Shown piece after piece: positions 46,910-54,703 of a stretch of DNA of 64,000 bases; within the stretch, counting starts at the first letter, position 1; every line of letters begins with the position of its first letter. The position numbers and the translations under genes were made by a program. The DNA lies in the IMG/VR virus record IMGVR_UViG_3300001450_000027, positions 1 through 64,000 of that record; one strand, 5' to 3'. The notes below the pieces were generated by a model, which made no database searches, was not told the origin of the DNA, and worked only from the letters and a program-made list of their open reading frames with translations. Source of the stretch: a virus.

Positions 46910-48165
46910 TTTTTCTTCCCCCATTTTTTACCTTTACCTTTTGTTCCGCATGCTCCCGGCGTAGGCCTGCATGACGGATACTTAGATCTTTTTTCACCAT
47001 CTTCTCTACCACAGGACTTACAAGTTTTTTTACCTGTCTTTTTGTCCTTTCGGCAAGTGTTACAATCAACCCACCCTTGTGATTTTCCTTTACCGCCTTG
47101 GCGAGAGAACCAACCGTGTAGACCGGAGTCCTTCTCTTTAGAATAATCAGTCTTCTCTTCTAAGGATGCTTCAGACTCTTGTTCGTTTGTCTGCTTCCTA
47201 CAGGAACCCCTTTCACCTTTGGCGACTTTCGGGTTTCTTTCGTATCCGGGCCAACACTTTTCAGAAAGTGCTTGTTGCATTTCCTCTCCGATGATCCTGT
47301 CAAGATCTTCTAGTGTTATTTCTGTATCTTGAGATATTCTCGGGCCTCGGAGTTGAATTGCTTCAACCTGACATTCTCCGAAAAGCAGAAACTCTGACTC
47401 AACGCTGGCTGGGTTCAGTTTCTTGATTCCATTATCTTTTTTGTATTCTCCACCCTTATACTTAGCAAACGGCTGGGTGTTCATAAACAACCCACTGTTG
47501 CATTTGGCGTATACAATACAAGATATCTCTCCACCCGGATTCTCTGTCGATGCAAATGTCTTTGCGATTCTCTCTGTTGGTGTCCAAGAACTAACTCCAC
47601 CATATTTACCTTGTGATTTGTATGTAAAGTTAACTGGAAAGGGCTTGTTATAATTAAGAATTTCCGTGTCTGGTGACATTGCCTCAAGGGCCCCGGATGC
47701 ATTCTTCTTTACCCACTCCAAAGGAACATACATACCGCGCAACATTGTGGCTTCCGGGTTACCACATTTCTTAAAATCATCGGCATATGCACCAGATGAT
47801 AATATAGATTTCAAAGCTTTAATACTCTCCTCGTCAAGCGGGGGCTCATTTTCTTTAACCCAGTGACTTGTTGTATTAAAGTGTTTGTGGAGTTGTAGGT
47901 AAAGCTTTCTTTCTATCTCAGTGTCTGGTTCGCCAAATATATCCAAATCATTTGCGTACATGGGGTTGGCTGATGGCCAGACATACTTACCTAAAATACC
48001 TTGCTGCTCTGTGACATTTCGTAAGCCTTGGTGTTTTGATCTTTCTACGTGGCCACAGTGTTCGTCTTCTGGGCTTATGTTTGCGTGTGAGTGACCAAAA
48101 GAACCGGCAGTCGAATACATCTCGTCTAACCCCTCATCGGCCTTTCTTTTTATTTTAACTTTCAT
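46906..48165 (-). CDS. ADP-ribosyltransferase-like fusion protein with internal leader-like segment
   Basis: This 419-residue protein has three parts. Residues 1 to about 278 resemble R-S-E type ADP-ribosyltransferases: Arg in MLRGMYVP (R143), SSWTPTERIAKTFA (192-205) and ESEFLLFGE (E256, E258). T4 Alt, an injected enzyme, belongs to that class. Residues 283-303 are LEDLDRIIGEEMQQALSEK, matching the N-terminal leader of the next gene. The C-terminal part is basic with HGWFSRQGGKGKSQGW and paired Cys (CNTC, CKSCGRE, YPSCRPT, C). A protease cut at the internal leader would separate enzyme and Cys-rich domains. GAGGA lies 7 nt before the ATG. The function is plausible but untested. Confidence 0.6.
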   Translation of the reverse strand: MKVKIKRKADEGLDEMYSTAGSFGHSHANISPEDEHCGHVERSKHQGLRNVTEQQGILGKYVWPSANPMYANDLDIFGEPDTEIERKLYLQLHKHFNTTSHWVKENEPPLDEESIKALKSILSSGAYADDFKKCGNPEATMLRGMYVPLEWVKKNASGALEAMSPDTEILNYNKPFPVNFTYKSQGKYGGVSSWTPTERIAKTFASTENPGGEISCIVYAKCNSGLFMNTQPFAKYKGGEYKKDNGIKKLNPASVESEFLLFGECQVEAIQLRGPRISQDTEITLEDLDRIIGEEMQQALSEKCWPGYERNPKVAKGERGSCRKQTNEQESEASLEEKTDYSKEKDSGLHGWFSRQGGKGKSQGWVDCNTCRKDKKTGKKTCKSCGREDGEKRSKYPSCRPTPGACGTKGKGKKWGKKK

Positions 48166-48185
48166 GTATAGTCCTCAAGCTATAC

Positions 48186-48193
48186 TAAATAGT
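48186..48193 (-). promoter_or_regulatory. Candidate late promoter motif before the ART fusion gene
   Basis: The coding strand is GTGACTATTTAGTATAG, 21 nt before the ATG at 48165. It has G instead of C/T after the core. It implies late expression of the ART-like gene, as expected for a packaged protein. Confidence 0.4.
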
Positions 48194-48513
48194 CACTCCG
48201 GCTCAAATGCAGCAAGTAGGGGGTGTTCATGTGCTTTAGCAAGAGAAACAACTTGGTGGGTCTTGGTCTCTGCTATTTCCCTAGAATATATTCCAGCTAT
48301 TCCGCGTTGTTTGTTGTGAACATGAGCAGTTATTGCTTTCGCAGTTGCAGCGTCTTTATGAAAGATCTCAATTAATAGCGCTGTTACAAACTCCATTGGG
48401 GTGTAATCATCATTATAAAGAACAACTTTATATTTTTTTGGTGGCTCAACTTTGCTTTTTTGTTTGTCCATGAGACCAACGTCACCTTTTTTATCTAATC
48501 CTTTTTTCGGCAT
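48193..48513 (-). CDS. clpS: ClpS-like adaptor of the ClpAP protease
   Basis: This 106-residue protein is ClpS, the N-degron recognition adaptor that hands substrates to ClpA. A disordered Lys-rich N-terminus (residues 1-27) precedes the core: KKYKVVLYNDDYTPMEFVT with the NDD/TPMEF pocket, then LIEIFHKDAATAKAITAHVH and THQVVSLAKAHEHPL, which contain the expected pocket and ClpA-contact residues. The length matches bacterial ClpS. GGGAGG is 6 nt before the ATG. Downstream of the promoter at 48717-48745, it is probably early. Phage ClpS could redirect or block host degradation; this is inference. Confidence 0.9.
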   Translation of the reverse strand: MPKKGLDKKGDVGLMDKQKSKVEPPKKYKVVLYNDDYTPMEFVTALLIEIFHKDAATAKAITAHVHNKQRGIAGIYSREIAETKTHQVVSLAKAHEHPLLAAFEPE

Positions 48514-48527
48514 ACTGCCCTCCCGTT

Positions 48528-48704
48528 TTATTGACTGTTTAACACTTCCAGATTTCCTATATCAACCGCTTCCACTATATCATATCGAGTCCAGTGTACC
48601 ATAACATAATTTTCATTTAATGTTATAACAACAACCCCATGTCCATATAATACTTCAGGGGCCTTATGGGGGTTAACATCTAACACAAGATCACCTATTT
48701 TCAA
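48528..48704 (-). CDS. KIGD-family mini-protein 4 (SH3/KOW-like)
   Basis: This 58-residue protein starts at TTG 48704, where the sequence reads (M)KIGDLVLDVNPHKAPEVLYG like its paralogues. An ATG at 48728 lies further upstream, but it falls inside the -10 box region of a good promoter, so it would not be in the transcript. The rest is HGVVVITLNENYVMVHWTRY and NLEVLNSQ. The V-x-V-x-W strand and LEV ending match the 44 kb trio, 4 kb away, so this is a dispersed member of the family. Confidence 0.55.
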   Translation of the reverse strand: MKIGDLVLDVNPHKAPEVLYGHGVVVITLNENYVMVHWTRYDIVEAVDIGNLEVLNSQ

Positions 48705-48716
48705 TGGACATTCTTT

Positions 48717-48745
48717 AATATAATACATTCTAATTTCTTTGTCAA
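48717..48745 (-). promoter_or_regulatory. Sigma70-like promoter with short leader
   Basis: The coding strand has -35 TTGACA (48745-48740), 17-nt spacing and -10 TATATT (48722-48717). The start site would be about 6 nt before TTG 48704. It likely drives the mini-protein and ClpS genes. Confidence 0.6.
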
Positions 48746-48746
48746 A

Positions 48747-48887
48747 TTATTTTTGTAAATAAGCTGCCAAGCAAAGACCTGCTGAAATCGAAGATAACGC
48801 TAATGCACCATACCCCAATTCAATTGATACACCTACCATAAACAACAATATGTTCAAGCAAAAACATAAAAAATAAATCGCTTTCAA
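48747..48887 (-). CDS. Small membrane protein, 46 residues, TTG start
   Basis: The start is TTG 48887, chosen because AGGAG lies 5 nt upstream. The product begins MKAIYFLCFCLNILLFMVGV and continues IELGYGALALSSISAGLCLA, giving two hydrophobic helices joined by a Glu/Tyr turn with a short polar end. It lies between the RuvC-like and mini-protein genes. Two-helix hydrophobic mini-proteins in phages can be membrane modulators or holin-like; nothing more can be said. Confidence 0.45.
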   Translation of the reverse strand: MKAIYFLCFCLNILLFMVGVSIELGYGALALSSISAGLCLAAYLQK

Positions 48888-48895
48888 AACAACTC

Positions 48896-49420
48896 CTATT
48901 TTTCAATAAGTAGTCCCGCTCTTGCAATTATGATTGAATCTGCTTTATCATCAGTTCCCGGCTTGGGGTTTCCATATCTTGTGTACTCAACAATAAAATC
49001 TTTTGGATACTCTTTTTGAACCCACTCAATAGCCTTAAGTTTTGTTTTTTCTCCACGTTTTATCTTGAGGCCTACAAGGCCTCTAGCTTTATTCGCAGCG
49101 ATTGAAACAGCACAAATGCCATACAAGTTGCGAACCATCCAACATACCATACCATTGAATCTCTGCAATTTCGCCATTGTCATAGCAGTTGTCTTTCCAC
49201 CAGAGAACATAATAAATGGGGCCTCAATAAATATTTCTTCTATATGATATTTATTATAATTAACTTGCAAGTATCTTTCTATCTGATAACATCTATCTTC
49301 TAATTTATCTTTAGAGTTTAGCTTAATTACTTGACAATCAATCAAACTTGTGTTAGAATCTAAAATAGTTATACCAACCCTACTTGTGCTAACATCTAAA
49401 CCTAAAATAACTTGTTTCAT
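48896..49420 (-). CDS. RuvC-like Holliday junction resolvase
   Basis: This 174-residue protein has the RNase-H-fold resolvase pattern. It has an acidic residue in the first strand, ILGLDVSTSRVGITI (D9), a second in IEEIFIEAPFIMFSGG (E66), and the last pair in GTDDKADSIIIARAG (D157/D158 and D161). All four expected acidic positions are present, and length fits phage RuvC-like enzymes, which cleave branched DNA before packaging. It is the first gene downstream of a perfect-consensus host promoter, and its ATG lies only 8 nt after the -10 box with no Shine-Dalgarno, implying a leaderless transcript. Confidence 0.85.
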   Translation of the reverse strand: MKQVILGLDVSTSRVGITILDSNTSLIDCQVIKLNSKDKLEDRCYQIERYLQVNYNKYHIEEIFIEAPFIMFSGGKTTAMTMAKLQRFNGMVCWMVRNLYGICAVSIAANKARGLVGLKIKRGEKTKLKAIEWVQKEYPKDFIVEYTRYGNPKPGTDDKADSIIIARAGLLIEK

Positions 49421-49428
49421 AATATAAT

Positions 49429-49457
49429 ATTATAACATATAATATATTAAATGTCAA
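49429..49457 (-). promoter_or_regulatory. Perfect sigma70 consensus promoter, leaderless RuvC-like gene
   Basis: The coding strand has TTGACA (49457-49452), exactly 17 nt, TATAAT (49434-49429), then 8 nt to ATG. Both hexamers match the consensus fully. It overlaps the end of the upstream structural gene. Confidence 0.8.
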
Positions 49458-50607
49458 GTTTTATTTTAAAAGTATAATCATGATCTTCTTGTTTTCTTAC
49501 TGGGGTTGCCATCTTGGCGATCCCAATCAAATTCTTGTCTTTATCATAAATTCCAATTTTACTGATATACACTGTCTTTTTAAACTTCGGGACTTCATCA
49601 GCAAACTGTGTGTTTACAATATTTTTAATCTTCGGAGGAGTCTCCATATATAAGAAAGACCCAGTCGCTATTTGGAAGGCGTCAGACGAGGTTATATAAG
49701 TCGGATTATTGGAGTAATTTAATTCACCGTATTTCGCATGGGCTAACATCGTCATTGTCTGTATGTGGGTGGTACCAGAATATTCCATTAAAAAACTTGA
49801 TGATAGGGATGTTAGGCTTGGGGTCGTGTTACCATCATTTGCACCGTAACCAAAATAAATCCACTTAGAAGTGTCAGATGCGTCATAAACCAGTGTTTCA
49901 GTATTTAGTGACCATGACCCGGTCAGTGCCACAAACCCTTCGTTATATAAAACCACTCCTGCTACAGAGCCGGAACCTGTTGAGCCTACAGGTCCTATCT
50001 GGATTAACTCGCCATTTTGATTTTCATCTTGCAATTCGCCAATTAAAGTACCAGTCATATAATATCTTAATCTGACCGACCCTTTCTTTATTGAAGATCC
50101 AAACAAAATAGATGGAATAGCAATTAAATTGGCTGCTTGTGTGGCCTTGTCCCCAAAGGATGAAGAGTATTGGTAAAATGGGCTCAGATAAGCGTAGTGG
50201 TTAAACGTGTTTTTCAGGGGCTTTAAGTATGTCCTACTTGCCTCCGCAACAGTTGTTGGATAATATATTCTTGTTATACTAGCTGACATGTTATATGAGG
50301 AAGTTATCGTGTTGCCATGTAAATTGCGAGCTTGATAATTTATTCTCGTTTCTTTCTTGAAGGTATTCCGGACCCCGTCTTTAAAAACAAACGGATAAAT
50401 CTTACCTGTTGTGCTCCTGTCTATGTTATACTCATACAGCGACACAAATCCCTTTGGTACACCAATTATATTATCAGAGTACGCACCAGAAAGTGTTGGC
50501 GTATCATCAATATAGACTGAGGAACTTTGTATATAAAATTTATACTCAGGATATGCTTCAACCGTATTGTTAAACAAATCGTCTTCATGAAATTTGAAGA
50601 AAGACAT
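49447..50607 (-). CDS. Virion structural protein, baseplate-associated paralogue A
   Basis: This 386-residue beta-rich protein has an N-terminal part beginning MSFFKFHEDDLFNNTVEAYP, a Ser/Thr/Tyr-rich middle and a C-terminal module: KYGELNYSNNPTYITSS, KKTVYISKIGIYDKDKNLIG, and a final YTFKIKLDI. The same C-terminal module ends the next protein upstream (50610-51719), so the two are paralogues. This module (NPTY then a G(I/L)YxDxNxL strand and a closing strand ending LDY/LDI) recurs in marine myophage structural proteins. Virion location is inferred from that and from the surrounding genes. Confidence 0.65.
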   Translation of the reverse strand: MSFFKFHEDDLFNNTVEAYPEYKFYIQSSSVYIDDTPTLSGAYSDNIIGVPKGFVSLYEYNIDRSTTGKIYPFVFKDGVRNTFKKETRINYQARNLHGNTITSSYNMSASITRIYYPTTVAEASRTYLKPLKNTFNHYAYLSPFYQYSSSFGDKATQAANLIAIPSILFGSSIKKGSVRLRYYMTGTLIGELQDENQNGELIQIGPVGSTGSGSVAGVVLYNEGFVALTGSWSLNTETLVYDASDTSKWIYFGYGANDGNTTPSLTSLSSSFLMEYSGTTHIQTMTMLAHAKYGELNYSNNPTYITSSDAFQIATGSFLYMETPPKIKNIVNTQFADEVPKFKKTVYISKIGIYDKDKNLIGIAKMATPVRKQEDHDYTFKIKLDI

Positions 50608-50609
50608 TT

Positions 50610-51719
50610 TTAGTAATCCAATCTAACCCTAATCGTAAATTCATTATCTGGGGTCTTCTTGAGCGGTTCACTCAACTTAGAAACTGCCATCAATTCGTTG
50701 TTGTCATTATAAAGACCAACAGTTGTAATATATGAAACAGGCAAGTCTGTTGTTTTGGTTTTGACTCGAAGCTTAGATCCAGAAAGATAAGTCGGATTAG
50801 AAGAATAATTATACTCATTGTGATTTACACGACAGAAATAAACTGTCGAATTTAATTCTACTGTATTGTTGAATTGTACATTATAAATTCTACTTCTAAT
50901 TGCATTTGCCGAAGCAGAAATTTCAGAACCAGTAACAAAATTAAGTCCAGTTACTCCTGACGTTTTGCCAAGGGCGCTGGTGGCTGTAGCATTGTTGAGA
51001 ATACCACCGTCAGCAGCATCTGTGAAAACAGATCCAGAAATAAATGCTATACCAGCTTGATAGAATAATAATCCAACAGCATATGATTGATTTGCTGCTA
51101 GCGTGTCAGTATTCAAAACAGAGGCAGTAGCATAGAGAATTCCGTACTCGCCAACTGGTGAATTTACCAAATAGCCGTCTGACCCGCTAGAGTCTGTTAT
51201 TTTTACTCTCTCCGCATGGAGTGTTCCCGCTTCTGCAAACGCTGAAATAACTCCGAGTTCCATCTCAAACGAACCTTTCTTAATCTCGTCTTTAACCAAA
51301 AGTCTAGAAAAGTTCATGAAGAACCCATCATCAATTTTTGTGCCACCGGCAAGAAGATCACCGTCGGCGTCAAAACGAAGAATAGAGCCAGTAGCATCGT
51401 ATCCCATAAGGACTTGAGCCATTTGATTGTAGATATTCTTCTTCTTTGATTTTTGACTGGTAACTGAACCATATAACGCTGAGTTCGCCCCGACGCCAAT
51501 CGTTATATCGAATATGTGATTAGCAGAAGAACTTAAGTATGGATAGTCATATACAGACTGAAACATACCGTGACTATAGTCTTTGATATTATGTTCGGTG
51601 GTTCCTGCGTTGTAAGTTCCACTCACGATTGTACCCGTTAAAGGGATTGCTTCGTGAAGCAATGTTCTAGTATTGACGATATCTCCACTAGAATTTAAAT
51701 TTTTATAAAAATTAGCCAT
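50610..51719 (-). CDS. Virion structural protein, baseplate-associated paralogue B
   Basis: This 369-residue protein starts MANFYKNLNSSGDIVNTRTL and ends with a module shared with paralogue A: NYSSNPTYLSGS, VSYITTVGLYNDNNELMAVS and FTIRVRLDY. The middle is Ala/Gly/Ser-rich with SVTSQKSKKKNIYNQMAQVL and an MNFSRLLVKDEIKKGSFEME block. It is 18 bp downstream of the next structural gene and 3 bp upstream of paralogue A. It fits peripheral baseplate or tail-fibre-base proteins. No enzyme motif. Confidence 0.65.
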   Translation of the reverse strand: MANFYKNLNSSGDIVNTRTLLHEAIPLTGTIVSGTYNAGTTEHNIKDYSHGMFQSVYDYPYLSSSANHIFDITIGVGANSALYGSVTSQKSKKKNIYNQMAQVLMGYDATGSILRFDADGDLLAGGTKIDDGFFMNFSRLLVKDEIKKGSFEMELGVISAFAEAGTLHAERVKITDSSGSDGYLVNSPVGEYGILYATASVLNTDTLAANQSYAVGLLFYQAGIAFISGSVFTDAADGGILNNATATSALGKTSGVTGLNFVTGSEISASANAIRSRIYNVQFNNTVELNSTVYFCRVNHNEYNYSSNPTYLSGSKLRVKTKTTDLPVSYITTVGLYNDNNELMAVSKLSEPLKKTPDNEFTIRVRLDY

Positions 51720-51736
51720 ATTTTGTCTCTCTTTTG

Positions 51737-52684
51737 TTAGCTAGTAACTGTTTTAATAAACCTGATAGGTACATCAATTGAATAACCTGTTGACATGCCC
51801 GTAACTCTGACAGTGGAATCAATGTATCTTACACTTTGAGTTCCCGCTGTGCCGTCTTTTCGAACCATGGTGGTTGTTCCACCAAGCTGGTTAAATAAAT
51901 AGGTACTCGTTTGCAATTGAAGTGATGCTTCAATTTTAAATTCAAGCATCGATCCACGAGGACCAGAAATAGTTTGGGTTGTAGAATTAGAGTCATCGGT
52001 GTTATCTAATACAATCCCGTCTGATGCGTCTACCGTATAATAAGCGATATTGTCATCATCAATATAATCTTCAGAAACCCTGTCGCCGCCAGACGTTACG
52101 ATTCGTCCAAGACGATTATCAATTTGCATAATATACGATGCCTCAATCATGTCCCGAATCGAACTTCTTTGTTTAGGAGAGACCTCAGTAGTATCAAGGC
52201 CTTGATCTATCCTTATATAATTTGTGCCTTCTAGACTTTGGCCAAACATTATCCCTTGGACTGCGTCAGTCCCGATATAGCCAACAGCCGCACCAGTTTG
52301 GGCAGCATCTGTTCCTTCTGTTTCTCGATCAACCGCAACCATATGAGATCCTGAACCGTGTTGTTTCGTGTTTGTTAAATTTGTGTTTAGCTTGAGAACT
52401 GGCATGTATAACAGGTTGTTGTTACCCATCGTAACAAGTTTTGACTTCATTGATGAAGCATTATTTGTGAATGCCTCAAGAACCGGAACTTGTAAAATTT
52501 CCAAATCATAGTAAGCCGAGCCGCTAGCGTGGGAAGAATTATATAGAGAATAGTCGATTTCTTCATCCCCAAGAGCAAACTTGGTTATTTGGAAAGACCC
52601 ATCTCCCTTTGCCAAAACCATCCTTCCGTGGTCTGTTAATACTGCATCGAGGATTATATCCCCACTATTGTCTAAAAATGCCAT
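51737..52684 (-). CDS. Virion structural protein with ILDAVLTDHGR N-terminus
   Basis: This 315-residue protein begins MAFLDNSGDIILDAVLTDHG, then RMVLAKGDGSFQITKFALGD and DEEIDYSLYN. I associate this N-terminus with a structural-protein family that is widespread in marine myophages. The rest is beta-like, with several repeats of a V-x-(M/L)-T-x-N motif. It starts a transcript candidate: a CTAATTATA motif lies 27 nt upstream and a clean ATG with AGGAG follows. Tail or baseplate location inferred. Confidence 0.7.
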   Translation of the reverse strand: MAFLDNSGDIILDAVLTDHGRMVLAKGDGSFQITKFALGDEEIDYSLYNSSHASGSAYYDLEILQVPVLEAFTNNASSMKSKLVTMGNNNLLYMPVLKLNTNLTNTKQHGSGSHMVAVDRETEGTDAAQTGAAVGYIGTDAVQGIMFGQSLEGTNYIRIDQGLDTTEVSPKQRSSIRDMIEASYIMQIDNRLGRIVTSGGDRVSEDYIDDDNIAYYTVDASDGIVLDNTDDSNSTTQTISGPRGSMLEFKIEASLQLQTSTYLFNQLGGTTTMVRKDGTAGTQSVRYIDSTVRVTGMSTGYSIDVPIRFIKTVTS

Positions 52685-52710
52685 TTTTTTCTCCTAAAAA
52701 GGTTTTCTTC

Positions 52711-52720
52711 TATAATTAGA
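52711..52720 (-). promoter_or_regulatory. Candidate late promoter, variant motif
   Basis: The coding strand is GTTCTAATTATAGAAG, 27 nt before the ATG at 52684. The core CTAATTATA matches 3369-3378 and 9868-9877. Confidence 0.3.
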
Positions 52721-52723
52721 ACA

Positions 52724-54703
52724 CTATTTCAAATTTTCTTCTGATTCTCTTTTTACAATGTCAAAAATTATATTAAAATCTATTTTACGACCAGTATTCG
52801 TGGAAGTAATCCTAAATTTAAATTTTCTACCCCAAACTGGTTCCGCTGCATATCCTAAACCAAATTTTGGTAGTAATTTTTTATATGTTTCACCGCTGTA
52901 CTCGGGAGGGTATACTATTTGCGACTGGGCGAACGCGGGAAGGACATGAAGAAATTGCCCGAACTTTACATCAGGCTGGAACCGTAAATCTATTTCGTTA
53001 TTAACTTTAATTATATTAACAATTATTTTAGAATCATCTGAATCCTTTAATAACTCAACTTCGTATATAGGAGACGGATTTGAGGGTAAACCAAAATCGT
53101 TTATAGTTCTAAAAAAATAATAATATTTTCTGTTTGCTCTTATCTTTTCGTCTATTACAACATACGGCATGCCTACCGCATTCTCAGCTATGAAAGAAGT
53201 GTCATGCCTATTATAATTTGTAATTTTACTAAATGATTTGAATATTTCAAATTTTCCGGGATGTTCAGAATATTCAAACTCTATGTCTTCATCTTCGTTA
53301 ATACCCGGAATGAAATTCATTATTTGACTATCTTTCTCGTGCACTGATACGAATTTAGAAGCTTGCTCACCTCTTTGTAGATCCAATAATATTTTTATTT
53401 TACTTTTCGAATTTGATTTATTAATAAATTTTACATACGGAGGTATTGGGGGTTTCTTAGTAACAAACACTGACTTTCGAAAAAGTGGAAGCTCTAGAAT
53501 TTTCATAGATGGCTTGATTACAACATCAATTTCAAATCTCACTTCTTCCTCTGATTCTCTTTTATCCGCTAATCTATAAGAATATTCCGAGCCTTTTACT
53601 AAGGCGTAGCCCATAACAATATAAGTATATTGCTCCATAGGCTTGATTTGGGTATCTGCTAAAATAACATCACCAGTGGTATCCGCCACTATATAAGTTT
53701 GAACAGGAGATACATTTGTATTATCACCTGCGTATTTTTCAATTTTAAAAAATAACCACTCGTATTCCGCTAGCTCTTCATCATATATTTCTCCAAGGTT
53801 TCTGGTAGCGAGTAGCGCCGCTGATTTTATATTAAGGTTTGCGGCCCATCTTGCTGATTCTTCTTCCATTGTAGATTTTTCTTCGTAGGGTGGCATAACA
53901 AGCATTTGGTCGTTCGAGAAAGAGGAGTTACCTTGGCCTATAAGATTAAATAGGTCGACCGAGTGGGCCTCTCTTTCAACTCCTCCTATTTCAAATGTAG
54001 TTCCTGATTTGGGATATTCTATGTAATCATTTACTATTTTGTCGTAAAGGTCGATTCTTGGGTCCTTCAGTATGCTCAAAATTGTTTGTTCTTTTACAGC
54101 AGAAAAAATAATTTTGTTGTGGTAAGGAAACTCAGATAATGATGAGTTACCGATCCCAAAGCTATATTCCGAACCGAAGAAGACTCTAGAGCGCTTTTGC
54201 ACAATAGCCCCGTCAGAGCCGACGTAGTGAGACTCAAGGTCTGTATTGAAGTTCTTTATCTTTTTAGAATTGATGCTAGTTGAGAATGGGGTAAAATTAT
54301 CAACTTCTTTCATGTTCTGCGAGCTAACAGTAGATAAATAAACCGTTGGTATCATCCTGTGGTCTTTATCTGCAATGAACGTATCGTATTCAATAGAACT
54401 GTAGAGGTAGTCATTATTAATTTTAAAAAAATTAGTTTGCTTATGAAGCTCCATACCACTCAAGAAAGAAATATCAGTAGGCATGTCAAACGTAGCATTA
54501 TGGTTATAATATGTAGGCCCGAAAGCCATAATACTTGTTATGTCGAAACCTTTTACTGTTGTTGCTACGATTCTTTGTACAACTGTGTTTTCTTCAAAGT
54601 CATATTTTTCTTCTTGAAAGCTAAGTTCACGAATTGCATCGCCTCCGCCATTTAACATCAACTCATCTATTCCCATATCTGCTATTCTTAGTTTGGTAGA
54701 CAT
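52724..54703 (-). CDS. Large virion structural protein with fibronectin-like section
   Basis: This 659-residue mixed-charge protein starts MSTKLRIADMGIDELMLNGG. The C-terminal third contains YYYFFRTINDFGLPSNPSPI followed by YEVELLKD, the Tyr-x-Tyr plus N-x-x-G-x-(P/S)-S-N pattern of fibronectin type III-like domains that occur in phage tail proteins. It overlaps the upstream 1042-residue gene by 1 bp. It has no recognisable catalytic motif and belongs to a set of large tail/baseplate proteins here. Confidence 0.6.
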   Translation of the reverse strand: MSTKLRIADMGIDELMLNGGGDAIRELSFQEEKYDFEENTVVQRIVATTVKGFDITSIMAFGPTYYNHNATFDMPTDISFLSGMELHKQTNFFKINNDYLYSSIEYDTFIADKDHRMIPTVYLSTVSSQNMKEVDNFTPFSTSINSKKIKNFNTDLESHYVGSDGAIVQKRSRVFFGSEYSFGIGNSSLSEFPYHNKIIFSAVKEQTILSILKDPRIDLYDKIVNDYIEYPKSGTTFEIGGVEREAHSVDLFNLIGQGNSSFSNDQMLVMPPYEEKSTMEEESARWAANLNIKSAALLATRNLGEIYDEELAEYEWLFFKIEKYAGDNTNVSPVQTYIVADTTGDVILADTQIKPMEQYTYIVMGYALVKGSEYSYRLADKRESEEEVRFEIDVVIKPSMKILELPLFRKSVFVTKKPPIPPYVKFINKSNSKSKIKILLDLQRGEQASKFVSVHEKDSQIMNFIPGINEDEDIEFEYSEHPGKFEIFKSFSKITNYNRHDTSFIAENAVGMPYVVIDEKIRANRKYYYFFRTINDFGLPSNPSPIYEVELLKDSDDSKIIVNIIKVNNEIDLRFQPDVKFGQFLHVLPAFAQSQIVYPPEYSGETYKKLLPKFGLGYAAEPVWGRKFKFRITSTNTGRKIDFNIIFDIVKRESEENLK

